A DNA stretch of 64,000 nucleotides from Streptomyces tubercidicus (GTDB lineage: Bacteria > Actinomycetota > Actinomycetes > Streptomycetales > Streptomycetaceae), in NCBI RefSeq assembly GCF_027497495.1, contig NZ_CP114205.1, positions 4,464,001-4,528,000 on the forward strand. The letters are read 5' to 3'. A program made the position numbers and the translations under genes. Shown here in pieces: positions 31,672 through 41,106 of the stretch (the stretch's first letter is position 1; every line of letters starts with the position of its first letter). A model generated the notes under the pieces. It saw only the letters and a program-made list of their open reading frames with translations. It searched no databases and had not been told where the DNA came from.

Positions 31672-32475
31672 CTAGAGGACGCGCACCGCGCCGGTCGGCA
31701 TGTCGTAGTCGAGCGGGCGCTCGACGATGCCGGTGCTGGAGTTCTGGGCGCCGATGAACTTGCCGCCACCGACGTAGACGCCGACGTGGTAAGCGCTGCC
31801 CGCGCTGCCCCAGTAGAGGATGTCGCCGACCTGGAGGTTGTCCAGACCGACCTGGGTGCCCTGGGTGGACTGGTCCTGCGAGACCCGCGGCAGGTCGATG
31901 CCGATCTGGTTGAAGGCGGCCTGCGTCAGACCGGAGCAGTCGTACGAGGAGGGGCCGGTGGAGCCCAGCACGTACGCCTTGCCGAGCTGTGCCTTCAGGA
32001 AGGAGACGAGCGTGGCGGTGCTGCCGGTGGCGTTGGACGAGGAGGCCGGGGCGGACAGGGTCGAACGGTCGGAGGAGCGCGAGGCACGGGCCTCAGCGGC
32101 CTCCTTGGCCTTACGGGCTTCCTCGGCCTTCTTCTTCGCCGCTGCCTTGGCCTTCTTCACGGCCTCGGCCTTGTCCTTCTCCGCGGCCTTGGCGGCCTGC
32201 GAGAAGGCGCTGTCCTGGAGCGCCTGACGCTCGTAGTTGAACGCGACCTGCTCGGCCGTGTCGGCGCTCCTGGCGGCGCTGGTGGCCAGCGCCGTCGTGA
32301 TCGTCGGCATCTCCTGGGTTTCGGAGACGGGCTTCTCGGCGGCGTTGGCCGGCACGGTGGCGCCGGTGACCGCGAGGGTGAGGAAGCCACCGGTCACGCC
32401 CGCGCGCAGCGCCCGCGAGGAGGCGGAAGGACGGCGGGGCTTCCGGTGGCTGGGTATGAGTGCGTTCGGGGACAT
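31672..32475 (-). CDS. Secreted NlpC/P60 peptidoglycan hydrolase
   Basis: A 267-residue protein from ATG 32475. Positively charged start and hydrophobic segment (GGFLTLAVTGATVPANA, cleavage after ANAA) form a signal peptide. A long Ala/Lys/Glu coiled coil (about 85-140) is followed by the C40 domain with Cys180 (DCSG), His230 and Gln244/Asn245 as the likely third residue. It would cut D-Glu-diaminopimelate bonds. The coiled coil could self-inhibit or bind wall partners. The frame extends to 32703, but this ATG gives the signal sequence. It diverges from nuoA. Confidence 0.88.
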   Translation of the reverse strand: MSPNALIPSHRKPRRPSASSRALRAGVTGGFLTLAVTGATVPANAAEKPVSETQEMPTITTALATSAARSADTAEQVAFNYERQALQDSAFSQAAKAAEKDKAEAVKKAKAAAKKKAEEARKAKEAAEARASRSSDRSTLSAPASSSNATGSTATLVSFLKAQLGKAYVLGSTGPSSYDCSGLTQAAFNQIGIDLPRVSQDQSTQGTQVGLDNLQVGDILYWGSAGSAYHVGVYVGGGKFIGAQNSSTGIVERPLDYDMPTGAVRVL

Positions 32476-33200
32476 GGCAACAACGGCTATCAGGAGCCGC
32501 TGGTTGCTGCCAAGAAAGGTGCAGTGCGCCACACTTGACGTGTACGCGGCGAACAAAACGGACTTTTGGTCGCCCGCGGCGTCGGCGGCGGGATGTCCGA
32601 ATTTCTCGATCATGTTCCTACGCATGGCATTTGCTGCTCCGCGCAGGCTCGGCGGGCGCCTACCACTTCCGCATCCGCCACGCCAAGGCTTCCCGGGCGT
32701 CAAGCACCTAGTGCTGGAAATAGCGTGGGATAGGTCACTCTTGAGTGTCCGTTATGTTCCCGTGATCTGACGTCGGCCCTCCGCTCGTGAACGAAAGCAC
32801 GTACCGGCGATCACGACCGGGTCACGAACGGGGTGTGCCGACGAGCCCGCCGCGTATACCAGTTGACCGAGTCCGGCACCAATTTGCCTGTAGCGGTCAC
32901 CACTTGATAGTGACAACCCCGCACTGACCAGCGGTAACACCAGTGAATGTCACCTCTCGTGATCACTCGCGCGCTTCGCGTATGAAGATCACCGCTCATC
33001 CGACTTCATGATCCTTCGCCGGGTGGTGGAGATCACAAAGGCGTTGTTCATCCCCGTGTCGCAGATCACAGACCGACGGGCATAAGATGCAGGCGGCTCG
33101 GGCTTGTGAACTGCCTCACATGAGCACGATCTCCATGGGGCAGCCGGAGGGCCCGAGCGGACCGCCATCCAGTCATCGTCGACTGAAGGGAGCGAGGACG
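32476..33200. promoter_or_regulatory. nuo/NlpC divergent control region
   Basis: This 725-base region has no gene. GATCAC or GTGATC occurs at 32762, 32809, 32959 (palindrome GTGATCAC), 32987, 33031 and 33064, far more than chance. Two sites fit GTG-N8-CAC (33023-33036 and 33056-33069), the spacing of Crp boxes, 33 bp apart. TAAGAT at 33083-33088 is a good -10 for nuo. The second box overlaps the weak -35. GGGAGCGAGGACG at 33188-33200 is the nuoA ribosome-binding site. No ydaO riboswitch was seen. Confidence 0.55.
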
Positions 33201-33560
33201 GTGAACGCTTACGCGCCCATCCTCGTACTGGGAGCGCTCGGGGCAGGCTTTGCGATCTTCTCCGTCGTGATGGCCACGCTCATCGGGCCCAGGCGATACA
33301 ACCGGGCCAAGCTTGAGGCGTACGAGTGCGGAATCGAGCCGACGCCACAGCCGTCCGGTGGTGGTCGCTTCCCGATCAAGTACTACCTGACGGCGATGCT
33401 CTTCATCGTCTTCGATATCGAGATCGTCTTCCTCTATCCCTGGGCCGTCACCTTCGACGCCCTGGGGCTCTTCGGGCTCGTCGAGATGCTGCTCTTCGCG
33501 CTCACCGTCTTCGTCGCCTACGCCTATGTCTGGCGTCGTGGCGGCCTGGAATGGGACTAG
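33201..33560 (+). CDS. nuoA: NADH-quinone oxidoreductase subunit A
   Basis: A 119-residue membrane subunit of complex I from GTG 33201. Three transmembrane helices and the conserved loop KLEAYECGIEPTP, with FDIEIVFLYPWAV in the second helix, are NuoA hallmarks. The loop helps form the quinone site next to NuoD and NuoH. The frame extends to 33087 but adds a non-conserved segment. First gene of the 14-gene operon. Confidence 0.95.
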   Translation: MNAYAPILVLGALGAGFAIFSVVMATLIGPRRYNRAKLEAYECGIEPTPQPSGGGRFPIKYYLTAMLFIVFDIEIVFLYPWAVTFDALGLFGLVEMLLFALTVFVAYAYVWRRGGLEWD

Positions 33561-33569
33561 GGGTCACCC

Positions 33570-34142
33570 ATGGGACTTGAAGAGAAGCTGCCGAGCGGCT
33601 TTCTGCTGACCACTGTCGAACAGGCCGCGGGCTGGGTGCGCAAATCCTCGGTCTTCCCCGCGACCTTCGGACTGGCCTGCTGTGCCATCGAGATGATGAC
33701 CACCGGCGCCGGGCGCTATGACCTCGCCCGCTTCGGTATGGAGGTCTTCCGTGGCTCGCCGCGACAGGCGGATCTGATGATCGTGGCCGGCCGGGTGAGC
33801 CAGAAGATGGCGCCCGTGCTGCGGCAGGTCTATGACCAGATGCCGAACCCGAAGTGGGTGATCTCCATGGGGGTTTGCGCCTCGTCGGGCGGAATGTTCA
33901 ATAACTATGCGATTGTCCAGGGCGTCGACCACATCGTGCCCGTTGACATCTATTTGCCGGGCTGCCCGCCGCGTCCCGAGATGCTGATGGACGCCATTCT
34001 CAAGCTCCACCAGAAGATCCAGGACACCAAGCTCGGGGTCCATCAGGAGCAGGCCGCCCGTGAGGCGGAGGAAGCGGCACTCAAGGCGCTGCCGCTGATT
34101 GAGATGCCCCTCTCGTCCGGGAAGAAAGGGCTGCTGCGGTGA
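33570..34142 (+). CDS. nuoB: NADH-quinone oxidoreductase subunit B
   Basis: A 190-residue subunit holding cluster N2, the last [4Fe-4S] cluster before quinone. Ligands are seen as the adjacent ACCAIE cysteines, GVCASSGGMF and LPGCPPRPE. The C-terminal 30 residues are a charged extension. Its stop overlaps nuoC by GTGA. Confidence 0.96.
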   Translation: MGLEEKLPSGFLLTTVEQAAGWVRKSSVFPATFGLACCAIEMMTTGAGRYDLARFGMEVFRGSPRQADLMIVAGRVSQKMAPVLRQVYDQMPNPKWVISMGVCASSGGMFNNYAIVQGVDHIVPVDIYLPGCPPRPEMLMDAILKLHQKIQDTKLGVHQEQAAREAEEAALKALPLIEMPLSSGKKGLLR

Positions 34143-34930
34143 GTGAGCAGAAGAACCCCGAGCCGAACGGCGAGGACGAGGCCGTGCCCGCGCAGCGCGA
34201 GGACACCGGCGAGGCGATCGCCACCCGCCGCGGGATGTTCGGCGCCAACAACGGCGGTGACACCAGCGGCTACGGCGGCCTGGTCCGCACCGTCCGCCTG
34301 CCCGGCGCGTCCCAGCGGCCGTACGGCGGACCGCGCGGCACGGGTGGGGGCACCTCCCGGTCGAGCGGAGCCGAGAGTGGGGGAGGCTACGGGGAGTTCG
34401 ACGAGATCGCCGACGAGCTGGAAGGCGCCCTCGACGAACAGGGCCTGGTCCCCGAGAACGTCATCGAGAAGACCGTCGTGGACCGCGACGAGCTGACCTT
34501 CCACATCGAGCGCGGCCATCTGCCGGCCGTCGCCAGGATCCTGCGCGACGACCCGGCGCTGCGCTTCGAGCTGTGCACGGGGGTGAGCGGAGTGCACTTC
34601 CCCGGCGACAAGGGCCGCGAGCTGCACGCCGTCTACCACCTGCGCTCGATCACCCATAACCGGCTGATCCGGCTGGAGGTCTCCGCCCCGGACGCCGACC
34701 CGCATGTGCCCTCGCTGGTGGAGGTCTATCCGACCAACGACTGGCACGAGCGGGAGACCTACGACTTCTTCGGAATCGTCTTCGACGGCCACCCGGCGCT
34801 GACCCGGATCATGATGCCGGACGACTGGCAGGGCTTCCCGCAGCGCAAGGACTACCCGCTCGGCGGCATCCCCGTCGAGTACAAGGGCGCCCAGATTCCG
34901 GCTCCCGACCAGCGGAGGTCGTACAGCTGA
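34139..34930 (+). CDS. nuoC: NADH-quinone oxidoreductase subunit C, with inserted repeat
   Basis: A 263-residue subunit. The core from about 100 has the 30-kDa pattern (AVYHLRSITHNRLIRLEV, VEVYPTNDWHERETYDFFGIVFDGHP, DWQGFPQRKDYPLGG). The N-terminal 100 residues are a variable actinobacterial extension. Within it, residues 69-83 are encoded by a 45-bp stretch resembling a common Streptomyces interspersed repeat (34343-34387), in frame, adding Gly/Ser-rich sequence. It is probably tolerated as a loop. It starts within the nuoB stop. Confidence 0.94.
   Translation: MSEQKNPEPNGEDEAVPAQREDTGEAIATRRGMFGANNGGDTSGYGGLVRTVRLPGASQRPYGGPRGTGGGTSRSSGAESGGGYGEFDEIADELEGALDEQGLVPENVIEKTVVDRDELTFHIERGHLPAVARILRDDPALRFELCTGVSGVHFPGDKGRELHAVYHLRSITHNRLIRLEVSAPDADPHVPSLVEVYPTNDWHERETYDFFGIVFDGHPALTRIMMPDDWQGFPQRKDYPLGGIPVEYKGAQIPAPDQRRSYS
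34343..34387. repeat. Streptomyces interspersed palindromic repeat inside nuoC
   Basis: The 45-bp stretch opens GGTGGGGGCACCTCCC and closes AGAGTGGGGGAGG, with CCTCCC/GGGAGG arms. It resembles a short palindromic element I recall as frequent between Streptomyces genes. Its length of exactly 15 codons keeps nuoC in frame. Copy number in this genome is not known. Confidence 0.6.
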
Positions 34931-36306
34931 TGACTACTGCACCGCACTCCCACTCCTCGTCCGGTCACCGCACCGCGAGCGACTTCGACACCCAGGAGTC
35001 GCTGGCCCGGGAGACCACCGAGGGCACCGTCTACAACGTGTCCGGCGGCGACTGGGACGAGATCGCCGCGGCCGCGGTGAAGGCCGACGACGAGCGGATC
35101 ATCGTCAACATGGGGCCGCAGCACCCGTCCACCCACGGGGTGCTCCGGCTGATCCTGGAGATCGACGGGGAGACCGTCACCGAGGCCCGCTGCGGGATCG
35201 GCTATCTGCACACCGGCATCGAGAAGAACCTCGAATTCCGGACCTGGACGCAGGGCACCACCTTCGTGACGCGGATGGATTACCTGACGCCCTTCTTCAA
35301 CGAGACGGCCTACTGCCTGGCCGTGGAGAAGCTGCTCGGCATCACCGACCAGATCCCCGACCGGGCCTCGGTCATCCGCGTGCTGCTGATGGAGCTCAAC
35401 CGGATGTCCTCCCACCTCGTGGCCATCGCCACCGGCGGGATGGAGCTGGGCGCCACCACGATCATGATCTACGGCTTCCGCGACCGTGAGTTCATCCTCG
35501 ACCTCTACGAGCTGATCACCGGCCTGCGGATGAACCACGCCTACATCCGGCCCGGCGGCCTCGCCCAGGATCTGCCGCCGGGCGCGGTCGACCAGGTGCG
35601 TGAGTTCGTCAAGAAGATGCGCAAGAACATCGGCGAGTACGACAAGCTCGCCACCGGCAACCCGGTCTTCAAGGGCCGGATGGAGGGCATCGGCTATCTC
35701 GACCTGGCCGGCTGTATGGCCACCGGTGCCACCGGGCCCATCGTGCGCTCCGCCGGACTGCCGCACGATCTGCGCAAGACCCGGCCGTACTGCGGCTACG
35801 AGGACTACGACTTCGAGGTGCCGACCGCCGACACCTGTGACGCCTACGGCCGGTTCCTGATCCGGCTGGAGGAGATGCGCCAGTCGCTGCGGATCGTCGA
35901 GCAGTGTCTGGACCGGCTGGCGCCCGGCCCGGTGATGGTCGCGGACAAGAAGATCGCCTGGCCCGCCCAACTGGCCCTCGGCCCGGACGGTCTCGGCAAC
36001 TCCCTCGACCACATCAAGAAGATCATGGGCACCTCGATGGAGGCCCTGATCCACCACTTCAAGCTGGTGACCGAGGGTTTCCGGGTCCCGCCCGGACAGA
36101 CGTACGCGGCCGTCGAGTCGCCCAAGGGCGAGCTGGGGGTGCATGCGGTCAGCGACGGCGGCACCCGGCCCTACCGGGTGCACTTCCGCGACCCGTCCTT
36201 CACCAATCTGCAGGCCATGGCGGCGATGTGCGAGGGCGGCCAGGTCGCCGATGTCATCGTCGCCGTCGCGTCCATCGACCCCGTGATGGGAGGCGTCGAC
36301 CGGTGA
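34930..36306 (+). CDS. nuoD: NADH-quinone oxidoreductase subunit D
   Basis: A 458-residue subunit forming the quinone pocket with NuoB. Conserved NMGPQHPSTHGVLRLILEIDGE, GYLHTGIEKNLE, MDYLTPFFNE and the final FTNLQAMAAMCEGGQVADVIVAVASIDPVMGGVDR are present. The N-terminal 55 residues are a variable extension. The stop is shared with the nuoE start by GTGA. Confidence 0.96.
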   Translation: MTTAPHSHSSSGHRTASDFDTQESLARETTEGTVYNVSGGDWDEIAAAAVKADDERIIVNMGPQHPSTHGVLRLILEIDGETVTEARCGIGYLHTGIEKNLEFRTWTQGTTFVTRMDYLTPFFNETAYCLAVEKLLGITDQIPDRASVIRVLLMELNRMSSHLVAIATGGMELGATTIMIYGFRDREFILDLYELITGLRMNHAYIRPGGLAQDLPPGAVDQVREFVKKMRKNIGEYDKLATGNPVFKGRMEGIGYLDLAGCMATGATGPIVRSAGLPHDLRKTRPYCGYEDYDFEVPTADTCDAYGRFLIRLEEMRQSLRIVEQCLDRLAPGPVMVADKKIAWPAQLALGPDGLGNSLDHIKKIMGTSMEALIHHFKLVTEGFRVPPGQTYAAVESPKGELGVHAVSDGGTRPYRVHFRDPSFTNLQAMAAMCEGGQVADVIVAVASIDPVMGGVDR

Positions 36307-37196
36307 ACGCCACTCCGGCAAACCAGGACGTGCAGCTGGGGATGCCCGCACTCCCCGCCCCCGATTTCCCGGCGGACGTACGGGCCCGGCTGGAAGCGGA
36401 CGCCAAGGAGGTGATCGCCCGCTACCCCGGCGCGCGCTCGGCGCTGCTGCCGCTGCTGCATCTCGTACAGGCCGAGGAGGGGCATGTCACCCGTACCGGC
36501 ATCCGCTTCTGCGCCGAGATGCTCGACCTCACCACCGCCGAGGTCACCGCCGTCTCGACCTTCTACTCCATGTACCGCCGCAAGCGCAGCGGGGACTACC
36601 AGGTCGGGGTCTGCACCAACACGCTGTGCGCGGTGATGGGCGGTGACGCGATCTTCGAGGAGCTCAAGGAGCACCTCGGCGTCGGCAACGGCGAGACCAC
36701 CGAGGACGGCGCGGTCACCCTCGAACACATCGAGTGCAACGCGGCCTGCGACTTCGCCCCGGTCGTGATGGTCAACTGGGAGTTCTTCGACAACCAGACG
36801 CCGGAGACCGCCCGGCAGCTGGTCGACGACCTGCGGGCCGGCCGGACCGTCGAGCCCACCCGGGGTGCGCCGCTGTGCGCCTTCAAGGACACCGCCCGGA
36901 TGCTGGCCGGCTTCCCGGACGAGCGGCCGGGCGCCGTCGAGGCCACCGGCGGCGCCGGTGCCGCCTCGCTGATCGGGCTGCGGCTGGCCAGGGGCGAGGC
37001 GGTGCCCGGACGCGGCGCCGACCATGTCGTCTCCCCGCGGACCACGGCCGACGGCCCGGCCACTGACGAGCCCCCGAGCGGGCATCCCGCCGAGGAGGCG
37101 CCCCCGGGCCACCCCAGCTCCCACGACGCACCGCAGCAGACGTCGGCCTCCGACAGGGAGCACCCGGCCGGCCCCACAGCAGAGGAGGGGGAGTGA
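36303..37196 (+). CDS. nuoE: NADH-quinone oxidoreductase subunit E
   Basis: A 297-residue subunit from GTG 36303, with a thioredoxin-like [2Fe-2S] domain (CTNTLC and CNAACD; ligands C-x4-C and C-x3-C). It is part of the NADH module with NuoF. The last 70 residues are Pro/Ser-rich and disordered, longer than in E. coli, as in other actinobacteria. It overlaps nuoD by four bases. Confidence 0.95.
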   Translation: MNATPANQDVQLGMPALPAPDFPADVRARLEADAKEVIARYPGARSALLPLLHLVQAEEGHVTRTGIRFCAEMLDLTTAEVTAVSTFYSMYRRKRSGDYQVGVCTNTLCAVMGGDAIFEELKEHLGVGNGETTEDGAVTLEHIECNAACDFAPVVMVNWEFFDNQTPETARQLVDDLRAGRTVEPTRGAPLCAFKDTARMLAGFPDERPGAVEATGGAGAASLIGLRLARGEAVPGRGADHVVSPRTTADGPATDEPPSGHPAEEAPPGHPSSHDAPQQTSASDREHPAGPTAEEGE

Positions 37197-38578
37197 TGAC
37201 AGTGGCAGCCGAACACGGAGGTGCCTCCCGGCCCGAGGCCGGCGGGGATTCCCACCCCGAGAAGCTTCTGACGCCCGTCCTGTCCGCCTTCTGGGATCAG
37301 CCCGCGTCCTGGACGCTGGAGACCTACCGTCGGCACGAGGGCTACGAGGGGCTGCGCAAGGCGCTCGCGATGCCCCCGGACGATGTCATCGCCTACATCA
37401 AGGACTCCGGGCTGCGCGGCCGCGGCGGTGCGGGCTTCCCGACCGGGATGAAGTGGCAGTTCATCCCGCAGGGCGACGGCAAACCGCACTACCTGGTCGT
37501 CAACGCCGATGAGTCCGAGCCCGGGACCTGCAAGGACATCCCGCTGCTCTTCGCGAACCCGCACTCCCTCATCGAGGGCATCGTGATCGCCTGCCATGCG
37601 ATCCGCTCGCAGCACGCCTTCATCTATCTGCGCGGCGAGGTCGTGCCCGTCCTGCGGCGGCTGCACGAGGCCGTGCGCGAGGCCTATGCGGCGGGCTTCC
37701 TCGGGAAGAACATCCTGGGCTCGGGGCTCGACCTGGATGTGATCGTGCACGCGGGCGCTGGCGCGTACATCTGCGGTGAGGAGACCGCGCTGCTGGACTC
37801 CCTGGAGGGCCGTCGCGGACAGCCCCGGCTGCGTCCTCCCTTCCCGGCGGTGGCGGGCCTGTACGCCTGCCCCACTGTCGTGAACAACGTCGAGTCCATC
37901 GCGTCAGTTCCCGCGATCATGAACCGGGGCAAGGACTGGTTCCGGTCCATGGGCAGCGAGAAGTCCCCGGGCTTCACCCTCTACTCGCTCAGCGGGCATG
38001 TCGCCAACCCCGGCCAGTACGAGGCCCCGTTGGGCATCACCCTGCGGCAGCTGCTGGACATGAGCGGCGGGATGCGCCGCGGCCACCGGCTGAAGTTCTG
38101 GACGCCGGGCGGCTCCTCGACGCCGATGTTCACCGACGAGCACCTCGATGTGCCCCTCGACTACGAGGGCGTCGGCGCGGCCGGTTCGATGCTCGGCACC
38201 AAGGCGCTCCAGTGCTTCGACGAGACCACCTGTGTGGTCCGGGCGGTCACCCGCTGGACCGAGTTCTACGCCCATGAGTCCTGCGGCAAGTGCACACCCT
38301 GCCGTGAAGGGACGTACTGGCTGGTGCAGTTGCTGCGCGACATCGAGGCCGGCAAGGGGCAGCCCGCCGACCTCGACAAGATCGACGACATCGCCGACAA
38401 CATCAACGGCAAGTCCTTCTGCGCCCTCGGCGACGGCGCCGCCTCGCCGATCTTCTCCTCGCTCAAGTACTTCCGCGAGGAGTACGAGCAGCACATCACC
38501 GGCAAGGGCTGTCCCTTCGACCCGGCCAGGTCGACCCTCTGGGCCGACAACGACGCTCACCTGGGGGTGAAGGCATGA
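37196..38578 (+). CDS. nuoF: NADH-quinone oxidoreductase subunit F
   Basis: A 460-residue subunit from ATG 37196 (an adjacent GTG at 37193 is possible), after GAGGAGGGGGAG. GLRGRGGAGFPTGMKW binds NADH, YLVVNADESEPGT binds FMN, and ESCGKCTPCREGT with a later FCALGDGAASP holds the [4Fe-4S] cluster. It oxidises NADH and passes electrons into the chain of clusters. Confidence 0.96.
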   Translation: MTVAAEHGGASRPEAGGDSHPEKLLTPVLSAFWDQPASWTLETYRRHEGYEGLRKALAMPPDDVIAYIKDSGLRGRGGAGFPTGMKWQFIPQGDGKPHYLVVNADESEPGTCKDIPLLFANPHSLIEGIVIACHAIRSQHAFIYLRGEVVPVLRRLHEAVREAYAAGFLGKNILGSGLDLDVIVHAGAGAYICGEETALLDSLEGRRGQPRLRPPFPAVAGLYACPTVVNNVESIASVPAIMNRGKDWFRSMGSEKSPGFTLYSLSGHVANPGQYEAPLGITLRQLLDMSGGMRRGHRLKFWTPGGSSTPMFTDEHLDVPLDYEGVGAAGSMLGTKALQCFDETTCVVRAVTRWTEFYAHESCGKCTPCREGTYWLVQLLRDIEAGKGQPADLDKIDDIADNINGKSFCALGDGAASPIFSSLKYFREEYEQHITGKGCPFDPARSTLWADNDAHLGVKA

Positions 38579-41106
38579 CCGTCACGACCACGGGGTCGGA
38601 CAGCGGCTCCGCCGCGCGTCCCTCGGGGGGCGGCGAGGCAGCGATCCCGCCGGAGGACCTCGTCACCCTGACGATCGACGGCATCGAGATCTCCGTCCCC
38701 AAGGGGACGCTGGTCATCCGCGCCGCCGAACTCCTCGGCATCGAGATCCCGCGCTTCTGCGACCATCCGCTGCTGGACCCGGCGGGCGCCTGCCGCCAGT
38801 GCATCGTGGAGGTCGAGGGCCAGCGCAAGCCGATGGCCTCCTGCACCATCACCTGCACCGACGGCATGGTCGTCAAGTCGCAGCTGACCTCCCCGGTGGC
38901 CGAGAAGGCCCAGCGCGGGGTCATGGAGCTGCTGCTGATCAACCACCCGTTGGACTGCCCGGTCTGCGACAAGGGCGGCGAGTGCCCGCTGCAGAACCAG
39001 GCGATGCAGGTCGGCGACCCGGAGTCGCGCTTCGAAGGCAGGAAGCGCACGTTCGAGAAGCCGGTGCCGATCTCCACCCAGGTGCTGCTGGACCGCGAGC
39101 GCTGTGTGCTGTGTGCGCGCTGCACCCGCTTCAGCAACCAGATCGCCGGCGACCCGATGATCGAGCTCGTCGAGCGCGGCGCCCTCCAGCAGGTCGGCAC
39201 CGGCGAGGGCGACCCCTTCCAGTCGTACTTCTCCGGCAACACCATTCAGATCTGCCCGGTCGGCGCGCTCACCTCCGCCGCGTACCGCTTCCGCTCCCGC
39301 CCGTTCGACCTGGTCTCCTCGCCGTCGGTGTGCGAGCACTGCGCGGGCGGCTGCGCGACCCGTACGGACCACCGGCGCGGCAAGGTGATGCGGCGGCTGG
39401 CGGCAGACGACCCCGAGGTCAACGAGGAGTGGATCTGCGACAAGGGCCGGTTCGCCTTCCGGTACGCGCAGCAGCGCGACCGGCTGGAGCACCCCCTGGT
39501 GCGCAATCCGGAGTCCGGTGAACTGGAGCCGACGAGCTGGCCGGCGGCCCTGGAGGCGGCGGCCCGCGGGCTGGCCGCCGCCAAGGGGCGCACCGGCGTG
39601 CTGACCGGCGGCCGGCTGACCGTCGAGGACGCCTACGCCTACGCCAAGTTCGCCCGGATCGCGCTGGGCACCAACGACATCGACTTCCGGGCCAGGGTGC
39701 ACAGCGCCGAGGAGGCCGACTTCCTGGCGTCCCGGGTCGCCGGGCGCGGCCGTGATCTGGACGGCGGGGGTGTCACGTACACCGCGCTGGAGAAGGCACC
39801 GGCCGTACTGCTGGCCGGAATCGAGGCCGAGGAGGAGGCCCCGGGCGTCTTCCTGCGGCTGCGCAAGGCGCACCGCAGGAGCGGACAGCGCACCTACGGG
39901 CTGGCCGCTTACGCCTCGCGCGGGCTGATCAAGGCCGGTGGCACGCTGCTGCCGTCCGCTCCCGGTACGGAGACCGAATGGCTGGACGCGCTCGCGGGCG
40001 GGGCCGGCCTGGAGGGTGAGGGCCGTACCGCGGCCGAGGCGCTGCGGGCCGACGGTTCGGTGATCGTCGTCGGGGAGCGGCTGGCGGCGGTGCCCGGCGC
40101 GCTGACCGCCGCGCTGCGTCTGGCGTCGGCCACCGGGGCCCGCCTGGTGTGGATCCCGCGGCGGGCGGGGGAGCGCGGCGCCGTCGAGGCGGGCGCGCTG
40201 CCGGGTCTGCTGCCGGGCGGGCGGCCGGCCACCGATCCGCGGGCGCGCGACGAGGTCGCCGCCGCCTGGGGTGTGGCCGCGCTGCCGCACCGGCACGGCC
40301 GGGACACCGGCCAGATCATCGAGGCCGCGGCGACCGGTGAGCTCAGTGCGCTCCTGGTGGCGGGCGTCGAGGTCGCCGATCTGCCGGACCCGGCCCGCGC
40401 ATTGGCCGCGCTGGACCAGGTCGGCTTCCTGGTCAGCCTGGAGCTGCGGCCCTCGCAGGTCACCGAGCGGGCGGATGTGGTCTTCCCGGTGGCGGCCGTG
40501 GTGGAGAAGGACGGGACCTTCCTCAACTGGGAGGGCCGGGCGCGGCTGTTCGAGGCCGCGCTCAAACCGGACCAGATGACCCGGCGGCATCTGCTGCCGG
40601 ACTCGCGGGTGCTGCACATGCTCGCCGACGCCCTTGATGTCCATCTGGCGCTGCCGGACATCCGCGCCGTACGCCGTGAACTGGACCGGCTGGGCGGCTG
40701 GGACGGTCCGTACGCGGGCGAGCCCGTGGAGACCGGGCGTGCGCTGCCCCGCCCCGACAGCGGGGAGGCCGTGCTGGCCGGTCACCGGCTGCTGCTGGAC
40801 CAGGGGCGGCTCCAGGAAGGCGACAAGGCGCTGGCCGGTACTAGGCACGCCGCGGTCGCCCGCCTGTCGGAGATCACGGCGCAGGAGACCGGGGTCAAGG
40901 ACGGGGATCTGCTGGCGGTCACCGGTCCGGCCGGCTCGGTCCGGCTGCCGCTCCAGGTCACGCCGATGCCCGACCGGGTGGTGTGGCTGCCACTCAACTC
41001 GACGGGCGGTGGCATCGCCGCCGATACCGGGGCCCGCCCCGGTGACCTGGTGACGATCTCCGCCGCCCCGGGCACCCCGGAGCCGGCCGAGGAGGTGGAC
41101 GCATGA
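38575..41106 (+). CDS. nuoG: NADH-quinone oxidoreductase subunit G
   Basis: An 843-residue molybdopterin-fold subunit overlapping nuoF by ATGA. The N-terminal [2Fe-2S] domain (FCDHPLLDPAGACRQCIVEVE) is followed by HPLDCPVCDKGGECPLQ, RCVLCARC, and CEHCAGGC for further clusters. The long C-terminal part keeps the fold but carries no cofactor motif. It conducts electrons from NuoF towards NuoI and NuoB. Confidence 0.95.
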   Translation: MTVTTTGSDSGSAARPSGGGEAAIPPEDLVTLTIDGIEISVPKGTLVIRAAELLGIEIPRFCDHPLLDPAGACRQCIVEVEGQRKPMASCTITCTDGMVVKSQLTSPVAEKAQRGVMELLLINHPLDCPVCDKGGECPLQNQAMQVGDPESRFEGRKRTFEKPVPISTQVLLDRERCVLCARCTRFSNQIAGDPMIELVERGALQQVGTGEGDPFQSYFSGNTIQICPVGALTSAAYRFRSRPFDLVSSPSVCEHCAGGCATRTDHRRGKVMRRLAADDPEVNEEWICDKGRFAFRYAQQRDRLEHPLVRNPESGELEPTSWPAALEAAARGLAAAKGRTGVLTGGRLTVEDAYAYAKFARIALGTNDIDFRARVHSAEEADFLASRVAGRGRDLDGGGVTYTALEKAPAVLLAGIEAEEEAPGVFLRLRKAHRRSGQRTYGLAAYASRGLIKAGGTLLPSAPGTETEWLDALAGGAGLEGEGRTAAEALRADGSVIVVGERLAAVPGALTAALRLASATGARLVWIPRRAGERGAVEAGALPGLLPGGRPATDPRARDEVAAAWGVAALPHRHGRDTGQIIEAAATGELSALLVAGVEVADLPDPARALAALDQVGFLVSLELRPSQVTERADVVFPVAAVVEKDGTFLNWEGRARLFEAALKPDQMTRRHLLPDSRVLHMLADALDVHLALPDIRAVRRELDRLGGWDGPYAGEPVETGRALPRPDSGEAVLAGHRLLLDQGRLQEGDKALAGTRHAAVARLSEITAQETGVKDGDLLAVTGPAGSVRLPLQVTPMPDRVVWLPLNSTGGGIAADTGARPGDLVTISAAPGTPEPAEEVDA

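Noticed and set aside
32476..33200. c-di-AMP (ydaO) riboswitch upstream of the NlpC/P60 gene
   Set aside because: Such riboswitches precede wall hydrolases in Streptomyces, but the conserved GTCAGCTAAC and GGGGTGAATC segments were not found on the minus strand.
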